NCBI RefSeq assembly: GCF_042646425.1
Contig: NZ_JBHRTR010000046.1
Location: 62,001 to 126,000 of the forward strand
From: Marinibaculum pumilum
GTDB lineage: Bacteria > Pseudomonadota > Alphaproteobacteria > Ferrovibrionales > Ferrovibrionaceae
Direction of reading: 5' to 3'
Length of the DNA: 64,000 nt
Shown here: positions 34,039 through 41,821 of the stretch, in pieces
Position numbering within the stretch: position 1 is the stretch's first letter
How the letters are laid out: each line of letters begins with the position of its first letter
Notes under the pieces: model-generated
Told to the model about the DNA's origin: nothing
What the model saw: the letters and a program-made list of their open reading frames with translations, nothing else
Databases searched by the model: none
Translations under genes and position numbers: made by a program

Positions 34039-35286
34039 CTACTGGGACAGTCCGGGCGGGGAGGCAGCCGCGTCGGGCAGCAGTCCGGCATCTGCCAGCG
34101 CCGTCTCTATCGCACGGGCATAGACCTCCATCCCGAACCGCGAGGGGTGATGGTTGGTCGGCGTGATGGACATGCGCAGCGGGTCCGGCAGGTTGCCGAT
34201 CACCGGCTTGAGTTCGATCACGCGATCCGGTGCGAGGGTCCGCAGGTCCGACCAAAGGGCAGCCTGGCGCGGGCTGATCTGATACCCGGCCGGCAGTTCC
34301 GGCGCGATCGGCAGGTGGATGAACGCGAAGGGGATTCCGCTGGCCTTCAGCGCGGCGAAGTCGCGCGCGAACCGCGGGTCCTGGTCGTAGGCGGTCGCGT
34401 CGTAGCGGGGCACGGTCCAGGGTTGCGGCGTCAGGATCTGTCGGAACGGATCCTGATGGAGCAGCAGTGCGATGACGAAGGAATGATCGATGCTCAGCAG
34501 ATCGAATTCCCGTCGGGCCGCCTGCTCGGCGATCTGGTCGAAGCGCCGTTCCAGTTCGGCCGCCAGAGGATCCTCTCCGCCCGCTTCCAGGGCGGTGCGG
34601 CACCAGTCTGCCGTGGCCCGCGGTTCGACGAGGGTGATGTCCTGTGCGCGCGACAATGGCGGGTCGGGATCCGGGCGGTCGGTCACCAGGATGCGTCGGA
34701 AGCCGGACTTCTCGGCAACCGTGCGCCAGATCCTGGCGCGGTCGAGGTCATCGCTGATGAAGGTGAAGAGGACCAGGTCGGGTTGCCATTCCGGCACGGT
34801 GGCCGCCGCCAGGTCCATCATCTGCAGGATGCCTGTGCCGTCCCGTCCGAAGTTCACGACATGGGCCGGCTTGCCCAGTGCCGCCGTCAGCCTGCGCTGA
34901 AGAAGGGCGGGAAAGGTGACGCCATCCACGATGAAGGCGGGGAAGCTGTCGCCGAACAGCAGGATCTTGAATGCCGCGCTCTGATAGTCGCCCGTGATCG
35001 GGCCGATATTGCCGCGGCTGTTGATCTCGCGTTGCAACGTGCAGTCGCTGACCCGTCCGTCCTTCAGGTTCGTGACGTGAATCGCGCGATCGGGCGGATA
35101 GACATAGCCCAGCTCGGAATCGTATTCCCAACGGGAGGCATCAAGAACACCGAATCGGGGCCCCTCCGCCAGCGCGGTCCCCGCCGGTGGCTCGACCGAC
35201 AGATAGACCCGGTACATCGCTTCGACGGCCAAGAACCCGACGACCAATCCTACCAGGATCGACAGGGCGAGCTTCAATATCTTCAT
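34039..35286 (-). CDS. membrane-anchored SGNH-hydrolase-like protein with Asp-to-Asn change (paralogue 1)
   Basis: A 415-residue protein with an N-terminal membrane helix (residues 5-24), then an SGNH-type domain facing the periplasm. The nucleophile is Ser114 in LLFGDSFPAF; VNFGRDGTG supplies the second block. The C-terminal catalytic block that reads D-x-H-P-S in the three paralogues is here TNHHPSRFG: Asn378 (codon AAC, 34155-34153) replaces the Asp, while His380 stays. The copy may thus be catalytically weak or act as a binding protein. It also shares the N-terminal WEYDSELGYVYPP block. A 140-base AT-rich leader precedes ATG 35286, without an obvious ribosome site. Confidence 0.85.
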   Translation of the reverse strand: MKILKLALSILVGLVVGFLAVEAMYRVYLSVEPPAGTALAEGPRFGVLDASRWEYDSELGYVYPPDRAIHVTNLKDGRVSDCTLQREINSRGNIGPITGDYQSAAFKILLFGDSFPAFIVDGVTFPALLQRRLTAALGKPAHVVNFGRDGTGILQMMDLAAATVPEWQPDLVLFTFISDDLDRARIWRTVAEKSGFRRILVTDRPDPDPPLSRAQDITLVEPRATADWCRTALEAGGEDPLAAELERRFDQIAEQAARREFDLLSIDHSFVIALLLHQDPFRQILTPQPWTVPRYDATAYDQDPRFARDFAALKASGIPFAFIHLPIAPELPAGYQISPRQAALWSDLRTLAPDRVIELKPVIGNLPDPLRMSITPTNHHPSRFGMEVYARAIETALADAGLLPDAAASPPGLSQ

Positions 35287-35427
35287 TTTTCAATATTTAC
35301 GAGATGATGGAGCAGATATTCCTCCGATACCGTGTATCGGTTACATCATGTCGCCGGCCGTGTGCAACCGCGCCGACCGGTATTCCTGCGGTCCCTGCCG
35401 CAGCGCAGGGCGGCTGTGATGCCGCGC

Positions 35428-36126
35428 TCAGTCCGCCATCAGGTCCAGCCGCGGCTCGGCGACGGTCAGGATCACCGGCGCGCTGATGGCGCCCTGATAG
35501 GCCAGCCGGTACCAGATTTCGACGAAGCCGGTGCCGGGTGCGAGTTCGGTCTCGACCTCCACCGGCAGCCAGCTTCCGCTCAGAGTCTCCAGGCTCTGAC
35601 CCCGCACCTTGCTGCCGTCGTAGAGATAGATGCTGCCGCCGTTCAGGGTCGCCGCATGGTCGGGCTGGACCAGGGCGCGGAAGACCGCTTTGCCGCGGGG
35701 CGCGTCGGGCAGGCGCGACAGGTCGAGCCGGAAGCCGACCCGCCAGTCCGTTTCCGCGAAGGGCGGTTCCGGCACCGCCTCGACGGCCAGGATGCAGGCC
35801 GGCACCTGGCGGCCGTCCGGCGCCGCCACCTCGACATTCCGCACGGCGACCTCGGGCGCCCTCCCCTGGCCGTCGTTGCGCACCACCTGCCAGCGCAGCT
35901 GCGGTGGGGCCAGCCCTTCGGTATCCGGTCCGGCGGCCGGCCGCACGGCGCCGCTGCCGGCGCTGATCGCCAGCGGGCAGACCGGCTGCGCGGCGAGCGC
36001 CGCCTGGGCCGCGCGGATCTGTTCCTCGGTCTGCAGGCGCAGCCGCGGCTGATGGACCATCCACCATGCCAGGGCCAGCAGGCCCGCGAACATCGCGACG
36101 AGGATAAGGGGACGGACTGCTTTCAT
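35428..36126 (-). CDS. membrane-anchored two-cysteine beta domain protein (locus domain copy 2)
   Basis: A 232-residue protein with a membrane helix at residues 5-24, a short helical linker, and one copy of the locus-specific beta domain: Cys50 (PVCPL), Cys111 (PACIL), ETDWRVG, GGSIYLYDGSKVRG, and VEIWYRL near the end. It is the clearest single copy for defining the domain. It lies between the SGNH paralogue fused to the same domain (36279-38114) and SGNH paralogue 1, all on the minus strand. ATG 36126 has only a weak ribosome site. Function unknown; location and cysteines point to a periplasmic binding or accessory role. Confidence 0.8.
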   Translation of the reverse strand: MKAVRPLILVAMFAGLLALAWWMVHQPRLRLQTEEQIRAAQAALAAQPVCPLAISAGSGAVRPAAGPDTEGLAPPQLRWQVVRNDGQGRAPEVAVRNVEVAAPDGRQVPACILAVEAVPEPPFAETDWRVGFRLDLSRLPDAPRGKAVFRALVQPDHAATLNGGSIYLYDGSKVRGQSLETLSGSWLPVEVETELAPGTGFVEIWYRLAYQGAISAPVILTVAEPRLDLMAD

Positions 36127-36278
36127 GCCGGGACGGGCTCCAGGGCCGGATCGCGGAGTCGGATGCCGGCGGCGGGCGAAGGAGGAGGGCAGGCCGCGCG
36201 CCCACCTGTCCGGGCGGGCTGCGGCCGGGCGCGCCTGTCTAGCACGCCGGGCCGGGGCGGCAACATGGCCGGCCGGCC

Positions 36279-38114
36279 CTACTGCGCCCCTGCGGCCTGC
36301 GGTCGCGGCCCGAGCACGACTTCCGGCGCACGCATCTCGATCCGCCCGGCGGGCGTGACCGGGGCTTCGTGGCTCAGCTGCAGCCACAGCCGCAGGGTGG
36401 TGGTGCCGGGCGGCACGGTGACCGTCGTCTCCACCTCCCGCCAGCTACCGTCCAGTTCGGTGATCGGCGTGCGCCCCTCCACGCCCTGGCCGGTGACGAC
36501 CAGCGCCGCATCGCCCAGCCGCATCGCCGGTTCGGCCCGCAGACCGGCGCGGAAGGTCAGGCTGCGGTCCCAGTGGTCGTCGCCGAAGAACAGGTTATGG
36601 CCGATCCGCCAGTCCAGCCCCGCCACCGCCTGGTCCGGCGCCTGGGTGATGTCGAGCAGGCAGACCGGGGTGCCGTCGGCGGTGGCCGCAGCGGAGACGG
36701 AGACCTGCAGCGGCGGCGGCGGGCGGTAGACCCGGAAGATCTGCCACAGCGGCGCCTCCCAGCCGGCCTCGGCGTCCGGCATGCGCTTGCGGAACGGGCA
36801 GCGGACATCGCTGCGGCCCAGGATCTCGCCCGGCGCGGCGACCGGCGGCGGCACCGGGCGCTCGAGCGCGTCCGGCACCGCCGGGAGAATGCCTTCCTGC
36901 GCCAGGATGCGGGTGATGCTGTTGGCATAGACCTGCATGCCGAAGGGCGAGGGATGGTGGTCCGTCGGCTGGTGCGACATCGCGAAGGGTTCGTCCAGCG
37001 GCGGCACGATGAAGTCGGCCAGGCGATAGGCCGGCCGGCCCAGCGCCTCCTCCAGCGAGGTCCAGAGCGCCGCCTGGTTGCCGACCAGCATCGCCTCGCC
37101 CTCCACCAGTTCCGGCGCGATCGGCAGGTGGATCAGGACGATCGGCACGCCGGCCTCGCGCAGCCGCGCCAGGTCGGCCGCAAAGCGCGGGTCGTCCCGG
37201 TAATCGTCCAGCGCCACCCGCGGCAGGCGCCAGACCCCCCCGGGGCTGGTGCGGGCGAAGGCATTGCCCTGCAGGATCCGGCTCGCCACGAAGGAATGGT
37301 TCAGGCTCAGATAGTTCGGCGTCGCGCGCTGGGCGTCGCGGCGCATCCGCAGGTAGCGGGCGTTGAGGGCGGTGAGCTCGGGCGCCGTGCCGCCCGCCGC
37401 CAGGGTCTTCTCACACCATTCCGGGCTGGCTTCGGGAAACAGCACGAAGGCATCCGTGGCATTGCTCAGCCCGGGGCTCGAATCCGGCCGGTCGGTCACC
37501 AGCAGCCGGGGTTCGCCGTCGATGCGGGTCGGCACCCGCCAGATCCGCACCCGGTCCAGGTCGTCGCTGATGAAGGTGAAGATCACCAGGTCCGGCTTCC
37601 AGCGCGGCACCATTTCGGCGGCCAGGTCGAACATCTGCAGGATGCCGGTGCCGTCGCGGCCGAAATTCACCACATGGGCGTCGATGCCGGCCTTCTCCTG
37701 CAGCACCTGCTGCAGCTTCGAGGGGAAGGTCTCGCCGTCCAGGATGAAGGCGGGAAAGCTGTCGCCGAACAGCAGGATCTTCAGCGCGGCGCGGTCATAG
37801 TCGCCGCGGATCGGGCCGATATTGCCGCGCGCGTTGATGGTGTCGATCTGGTCGCAGCTGGTCAGCCTGCCGTCGGTGACCGAGCCGATCAGCAGCTTCC
37901 GCCCCGGCGGGTAGGTATAGCCGAACGCCTCGTCATACTCCCAGTGGGACCGGTCGTAGAAGCTGAAGGTCGGCGGCGCGTCGCCGGTGGCGGTGACCTT
38001 CGGGACCGGCGAGGCGAGCCACAGGTAGGTCCGGTAGGCGGCCTCGACCAGGACCAGGCCGACGAGGACCGAGACGGTCAGCAGGAGAGTGTTGAGGAGG
38101 AAGGTTCGGGACAT
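36279..38114 (-). CDS. SGNH-hydrolase-like protein fused to the two-cysteine beta domain (paralogue 2)
   Basis: A 611-residue protein. Residues 6-28 form the membrane anchor. The SGNH domain runs to about residue 415, with Ser119 in LLFGDSFPAF, VNFGRDGTG, FTFISDDLDR, and the catalytic pair Asp385/His387 in PTDHHPSPFG. After a Pro-rich linker comes a copy of the beta domain (about 436-605): Cys439, Cys485, GLDWRIG, TTLRLWLQL. The fusion directly links enzyme and beta domain and implies that the free-standing domain proteins work with the other SGNH paralogues. The family contains esterases and O-acyltransferases; which applies is open. First gene of the minus-strand arm. Confidence 0.87.
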   Translation of the reverse strand: MSRTFLLNTLLLTVSVLVGLVLVEAAYRTYLWLASPVPKVTATGDAPPTFSFYDRSHWEYDEAFGYTYPPGRKLLIGSVTDGRLTSCDQIDTINARGNIGPIRGDYDRAALKILLFGDSFPAFILDGETFPSKLQQVLQEKAGIDAHVVNFGRDGTGILQMFDLAAEMVPRWKPDLVIFTFISDDLDRVRIWRVPTRIDGEPRLLVTDRPDSSPGLSNATDAFVLFPEASPEWCEKTLAAGGTAPELTALNARYLRMRRDAQRATPNYLSLNHSFVASRILQGNAFARTSPGGVWRLPRVALDDYRDDPRFAADLARLREAGVPIVLIHLPIAPELVEGEAMLVGNQAALWTSLEEALGRPAYRLADFIVPPLDEPFAMSHQPTDHHPSPFGMQVYANSITRILAQEGILPAVPDALERPVPPPVAAPGEILGRSDVRCPFRKRMPDAEAGWEAPLWQIFRVYRPPPPLQVSVSAAATADGTPVCLLDITQAPDQAVAGLDWRIGHNLFFGDDHWDRSLTFRAGLRAEPAMRLGDAALVVTGQGVEGRTPITELDGSWREVETTVTVPPGTTTLRLWLQLSHEAPVTPAGRIEMRAPEVVLGPRPQAAGAQ

Positions 38115-38344
38115 GATGCGTGGCAGAACGGTGCAATGATGGCGCGTGACCGGCAGGCCGGCGGTGCGGCCGGCGGCGGACTCGCGAAGCCGCGATATTG
38201 CCGGCACTGCCGCGTCTTGGTAAAGCAGCCGCCGGGACCGCGCGGCGAAGCGCCGCCGCGCGGAACCCGCACTGGTTGCATTTATGGCGCGCCAGCCTGC
38301 GTTAGTTGAAGCTCCCATACCTTTCGGCAGAGGAAGCGTCGAGC

Positions 38345-38776
38345 GTGAAACAGGAAAACCTGCACGAGGACCTGCGGCGGGAAGAAGAGGTCAAGGGATC
38401 CTCCAACCGCGGCTTCGGCCAGGTCTTCGCCGCGTTCTGCGCCATCGTCGCCGCCTTCAAGGGCTGGCACGAATCGATCTGGGCGCTGGCCTGGCTGGCG
38501 GCCGCGATCGGCTTTCTCGCCGCCGCCTATCTCGCCCCCGCCCTGCTCGCGCCGCTGAACCGGCTGTGGACGAAGTTCGGCCTGCTGCTGTTCCGCATCA
38601 TCAATCCGGTCGTGATGTTCCTGGTCTACCTGATCTGCATCGTGCCGATGGGCGTCGTGATGCGGCTGTTCGGCTGGGATCCGATGCGCCGCCGCTTCGA
38701 TCCGGAGGCCGGCAGCTATTGGATCCCCCGCGACCCGCCGGGACCGCCGGCGGACAGCATGAAGAACCAGTTCTGA
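38345..38776 (+). CDS. SxtJ-like membrane protein
   Basis: A 143-residue protein with a charged N-terminus, two to three membrane helices (about residues 24-66 and 80-105) and the C-terminal pattern MRLFGWDPMRRRFDP...GSYWIPRD, typical of the SxtJ family. SxtJ homologues were first noted in the cyanobacterial saxitoxin cluster and recur beside O-carbamoyltransferases; their role is unknown. The GTG at 38345 is chosen since AGAGGAAGC precedes it; a TTG at 38306 is possible. It starts the plus-strand arm, 230 bases from the divergent SGNH paralogue 2, with the carbamoyltransferase about 3 kb downstream. Confidence 0.86.
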   Translation: MKQENLHEDLRREEEVKGSSNRGFGQVFAAFCAIVAAFKGWHESIWALAWLAAAIGFLAAAYLAPALLAPLNRLWTKFGLLLFRIINPVVMFLVYLICIVPMGVVMRLFGWDPMRRRFDPEAGSYWIPRDPPGPPADSMKNQF

Positions 38777-38825
38777 GGCAGAAGGGCGGCGTCCGTCCGG
38801 ACGGGCGGCCCGCGAACGGGTGCGC

Positions 38826-40049
38826 ATGACCAAGAAACGCCTGCTGATCGCCCTGCCCGGCCTGGTGATCGTCCTGCTGTTCGCGCTGTTCCTGCTGCAG
38901 GACGACCGCGCCGACGGCCGCCAGGCGGCGTGCGGCCTGGGACTGGGGCCGAACCTGCGCGCCGCCCTGGGGGCGGAGGCGGGCGGGTCCGCCATGTGGC
39001 AGGTCTATGCCCAGGACGGGCGCGGCATCGCACCGGATATCAGGGTCGCCGCCCTGGACGACGCGCAGCCGCCGCCGGCGGGCGCCGGCCGTGGCTGCGC
39101 GCTGGAGGTCGTGGCCCTGTCCCCCGACGGCACCCGCGACACCGACTGGCGGATCGGCCACAGGATCGACCTGACCGCGCTGCAGGGCCGGACCCTGCGC
39201 GCGACCTTCTACCTGCGGGCGGCGCAGCCGGCACGGCTGCCGGAGGCGGAGGTCTACCTGCATGACGGCAGCACCGTGAGGGGGGAGCCCACGCATCGGA
39301 TCGACACCGACTGGACGGCCCATACGGTCACCCTCGACACGGCGCCGGACGCGACGGAACTGGAACTCTGGTTCCGGCCCTTCCACGACACCGGCACCGC
39401 CCGGCCGGCCCGCAATACCCTGTTCCTTGCCGTCGCACTGAAGGAATACACCGCCGACGACCGTGCCGTGGAGGATGCCGCCGCCCTCTATTCCAGCGGC
39501 CAGTATCGCCAGGCGGAATGCGCCACCGGGCTGCCGCCGGGCATCGCCGCAACCGCAGGCACGGCTGCGGACGGGGCAGGCGGCGCCGCCGCGCCGGACC
39601 TCTGGGTGACCTATGCGACCGCCGGAACCGGGCCCGAACCGGGGATCGCCGTGACGGCAGCGGCTGCCGGCACGCCGGGCTGCCGCCTGATCCTGAGCGA
39701 CGCCGGCCCGGCGCCGGGGGCGGCAGGTCGCGACCTTCGCATCGGCCGCGCGGTGCCGGTGGCGGACCTGCGCGGCCGCCGCGTGACCTTCGCGGCCGAC
39801 CTGCGGGCCGACCGGCCGGCGCGCCTGGGCGACGCCTATCTCTATGTGCATGACGGCCGCACCACCTCCGCCACGCGGGTCCGGACGGTCGGCACCGACT
39901 GGAGCCGGGTCGCGGTCGAGCATCCGGTGCCACCGGATGCGCCTGTCCTGCAGGTCTGGCTGCGCCTGCTGTTCGGCGATGCCGCCGTCGAGCCGGGCGA
40001 CCTGCAGCTGGACTTCGCGCCGCAGGTGACCCTTGCGCCCGCACCCTGA
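38826..40049 (+). CDS. tandem two-cysteine beta domain protein (locus domain copies 3 and 4)
   Basis: A 407-residue protein with an N-terminal membrane helix (residues 6-25) and two copies of the locus domain. The first (about 34-208) has Cys36, Cys91, DTDWRIGHRIDL, EVYLHDGSTVRG and LELWFRP. The second (about 230-405) has Cys232, Cys286, GDAYLYVHDGRT and LQVWLRLLFGD. The Cys pairs are 54-55 residues apart in each. A GTG six bases upstream is an alternative start. The tandem arrangement resembles multivalent glycan-binding proteins. It sits between the SxtJ-like gene and SGNH paralogue 3. Confidence 0.82.
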   Translation: MTKKRLLIALPGLVIVLLFALFLLQDDRADGRQAACGLGLGPNLRAALGAEAGGSAMWQVYAQDGRGIAPDIRVAALDDAQPPPAGAGRGCALEVVALSPDGTRDTDWRIGHRIDLTALQGRTLRATFYLRAAQPARLPEAEVYLHDGSTVRGEPTHRIDTDWTAHTVTLDTAPDATELELWFRPFHDTGTARPARNTLFLAVALKEYTADDRAVEDAAALYSSGQYRQAECATGLPPGIAATAGTAADGAGGAAAPDLWVTYATAGTGPEPGIAVTAAAAGTPGCRLILSDAGPAPGAAGRDLRIGRAVPVADLRGRRVTFAADLRADRPARLGDAYLYVHDGRTTSATRVRTVGTDWSRVAVEHPVPPDAPVLQVWLRLLFGDAAVEPGDLQLDFAPQVTLAPAP

Positions 40050-40099
40050 CGGGTTTCCGCCGCGGACAACCTGCCACGACAGAGGATCGGCCGCCTGCG

Positions 40100-41398
40100 A
40101 TGAGTGAGAAACGCCCGACCCGCGCCGGTGCCATCGCCGGCACCATCCTGCTGGCCGCGATCAGCGTCGTCCTCGGCCTGCTGCTCTGCGAGATCGGCTA
40201 TCGCGCCTTCGTCTACGCGCAGCAGCCGGAGCGGTTCGAGGATCGCACCGAACTGCCCGACAGCATCAGCGTCTACGACCGCTCGCTGTGGCATTTCGAC
40301 GAACGCCACGGATACATCTATCCGCCGGGGGTGGAGGTCGGCGTCACCACGGTGGAGGATGGCGTCGTCGCCAGCTGCGGCGTGATCTCCTACATCAACG
40401 CGCAAGGCAATGTCGGGCCGCCGATGGACCTTCATGCCGATCCCGACTTCACCATAGCGGTGTTCGGTGATTCCTGGACCGCCGCCTACGACCGGGGCAA
40501 GACCTGGCCGCACCTGCTGCAGGAGCGGCTGGAGGAGCGCACGGGCCGCAGCTTCAACGTCTACAATTTCGGCCGCGACGGCACCGGACTGATCCATATG
40601 ATGCGCCAGGCGGAGGAGCAGCTGCCGAAGCTGAAACCCGACCTCGCCATCATCGCCTTCATCACCGACGACATCGACCGCCAGATGTTCTGGCGCACCG
40701 AGGCACAGATCGACGGCGAACTGCGGGCCCTCACCACCCTGGACCCGAAGCCGGTGCCCGACCCGGCCCGCTCCAGCGACACCGTGGTGGTCGTGGCCGA
40801 TGCCAGCCATGACTGGTGCACGCGCACGATGGGCAAGCGCGACGAGACGGTGGAGAAGATCGAACGCGTCTACCGGCAGCGGAAGGCGAACGCGGCTTCC
40901 GGCCAGGTGACGGCGAGCCTGACCACCCTGGCCCATTCCTATATCTGGAACCAGGTCGTGGAGGGCGATCCGCTGGCCTTCGCCCGGCCGCGGTTCCGCG
41001 CCTCCCAGAACCCGCGCATCAGCGCCTGGGGCTTCGAGGAACTGGAGGGCTTTCCGGAGACCGTCGCCGCCGTGCTGGCGAGCGGCGTGCCGGTGCGCCT
41101 GGTGCATCTGGCGATCTACCCGGAGATCCTGGAGGGCAGGGAATACCTGATCTCCGCCCAGCAGCAGCGGCTGCTGGACAGCCTGCACGCAATGTTCGGG
41201 CAGGAGGCGGCGATGACCCTGCCCCATGCCGATCCACCGGACGACCTGATGAGCATCAACAAGTCGGAGACGGATTTTCACCCCTCCCTGCGCGGCATGG
41301 AGTTCTACGGCGATGCGGTGGCGGACATCCTGATCGACGAGGGCCTGGTGCCGACGCGCGAGAATCCCGCCCCGACCGCGCTTCCCGGCGGCGGCTGA
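40100..41398 (+). CDS. membrane-anchored SGNH-hydrolase-like protein (paralogue 3)
   Basis: A 432-residue protein, the most divergent of the four. Membrane helix at residues 12-32; SVYDRSLWHFDERHGYIYPP; nucleophile Ser125 in VFGDSWTAAY; YNFGRDGTGLIHMM; IAFITDDIDR; and the catalytic pair Asp392/His394 in SETDFHPSLRGME. The usual SGNH block-III Asn is replaced by the S/T-D-D pattern seen in all four copies. Starts at ATG 40100, 50 bases after the tandem domain gene. It is placed directly upstream of the SxtK-like and carbamoyltransferase genes, so it may act on the same product after export. Confidence 0.87.
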   Translation: MSEKRPTRAGAIAGTILLAAISVVLGLLLCEIGYRAFVYAQQPERFEDRTELPDSISVYDRSLWHFDERHGYIYPPGVEVGVTTVEDGVVASCGVISYINAQGNVGPPMDLHADPDFTIAVFGDSWTAAYDRGKTWPHLLQERLEERTGRSFNVYNFGRDGTGLIHMMRQAEEQLPKLKPDLAIIAFITDDIDRQMFWRTEAQIDGELRALTTLDPKPVPDPARSSDTVVVVADASHDWCTRTMGKRDETVEKIERVYRQRKANAASGQVTASLTTLAHSYIWNQVVEGDPLAFARPRFRASQNPRISAWGFEELEGFPETVAAVLASGVPVRLVHLAIYPEILEGREYLISAQQQRLLDSLHAMFGQEAAMTLPHADPPDDLMSINKSETDFHPSLRGMEFYGDAVADILIDEGLVPTRENPAPTALPGGG

Positions 41399-41615
41399 AC
41401 CTCCGGCTGTCGATTCCGGCCGGCAGCCGCCCTTGCCTGGCGGACGCGCATCCGCCACCTTCGGCACCGTGTTCGCGGGGCCCCCGCCGGCCGATCGCCG
41501 CCGACGGGCTTGTCCCCTGGCATGGGATCGGACATACAGACGCCAGAAACCGATACGCGCGGCGACCGGGGCCCTGCGGTTCCGGGCCGGCAGCGCGCCG
41601 TTCCCGAGGACGAAG

Positions 41616-41765
41616 ATGAGTTTCATTGCCGAGTTGTGGGCGTTCATGCGGGCGCGCAAGAAGTTCTGGCTGCTGCCCATTCTGGTCGTGATGGCGATCT
41701 TTGGCGTGCTGATCGTGCTCACGAAGGGAACCGCCGTCGCGCCGTTCATCTATACCCTGTTCTGA
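41616..41765 (+). CDS. DUF5989 (SxtK-like) small membrane protein
   Basis: A 49-residue protein with one membrane helix. MSFIAELWAFMRARKKFWLL and the terminal APFIYTLF are the full DUF5989 pattern. Such proteins, called SxtK in the saxitoxin cluster, sit beside SxtJ and O-carbamoyltransferases in many phyla. The start ATG 41616 follows GAGGACGAAG. The stop is 56 bases before the carbamoyltransferase start. Function unknown; by association it helps dock or regulate the carbamoyltransferase at the membrane. Confidence 0.88.
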   Translation: MSFIAELWAFMRARKKFWLLPILVVMAIFGVLIVLTKGTAVAPFIYTLF

Positions 41766-41821
41766 CCGGCTGTCGGCCTGCCCCCACCGGGGGGCGGGCC
41801 GGGCCGGGGAGTGATGCCAAG

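Noticed and set aside
39842..41749. 635-codon minus-strand frame opposite SGNH 3 and the DUF5989 gene
   Set aside because: Antisense composition and no start signal; it covers two well-supported plus-strand genes.
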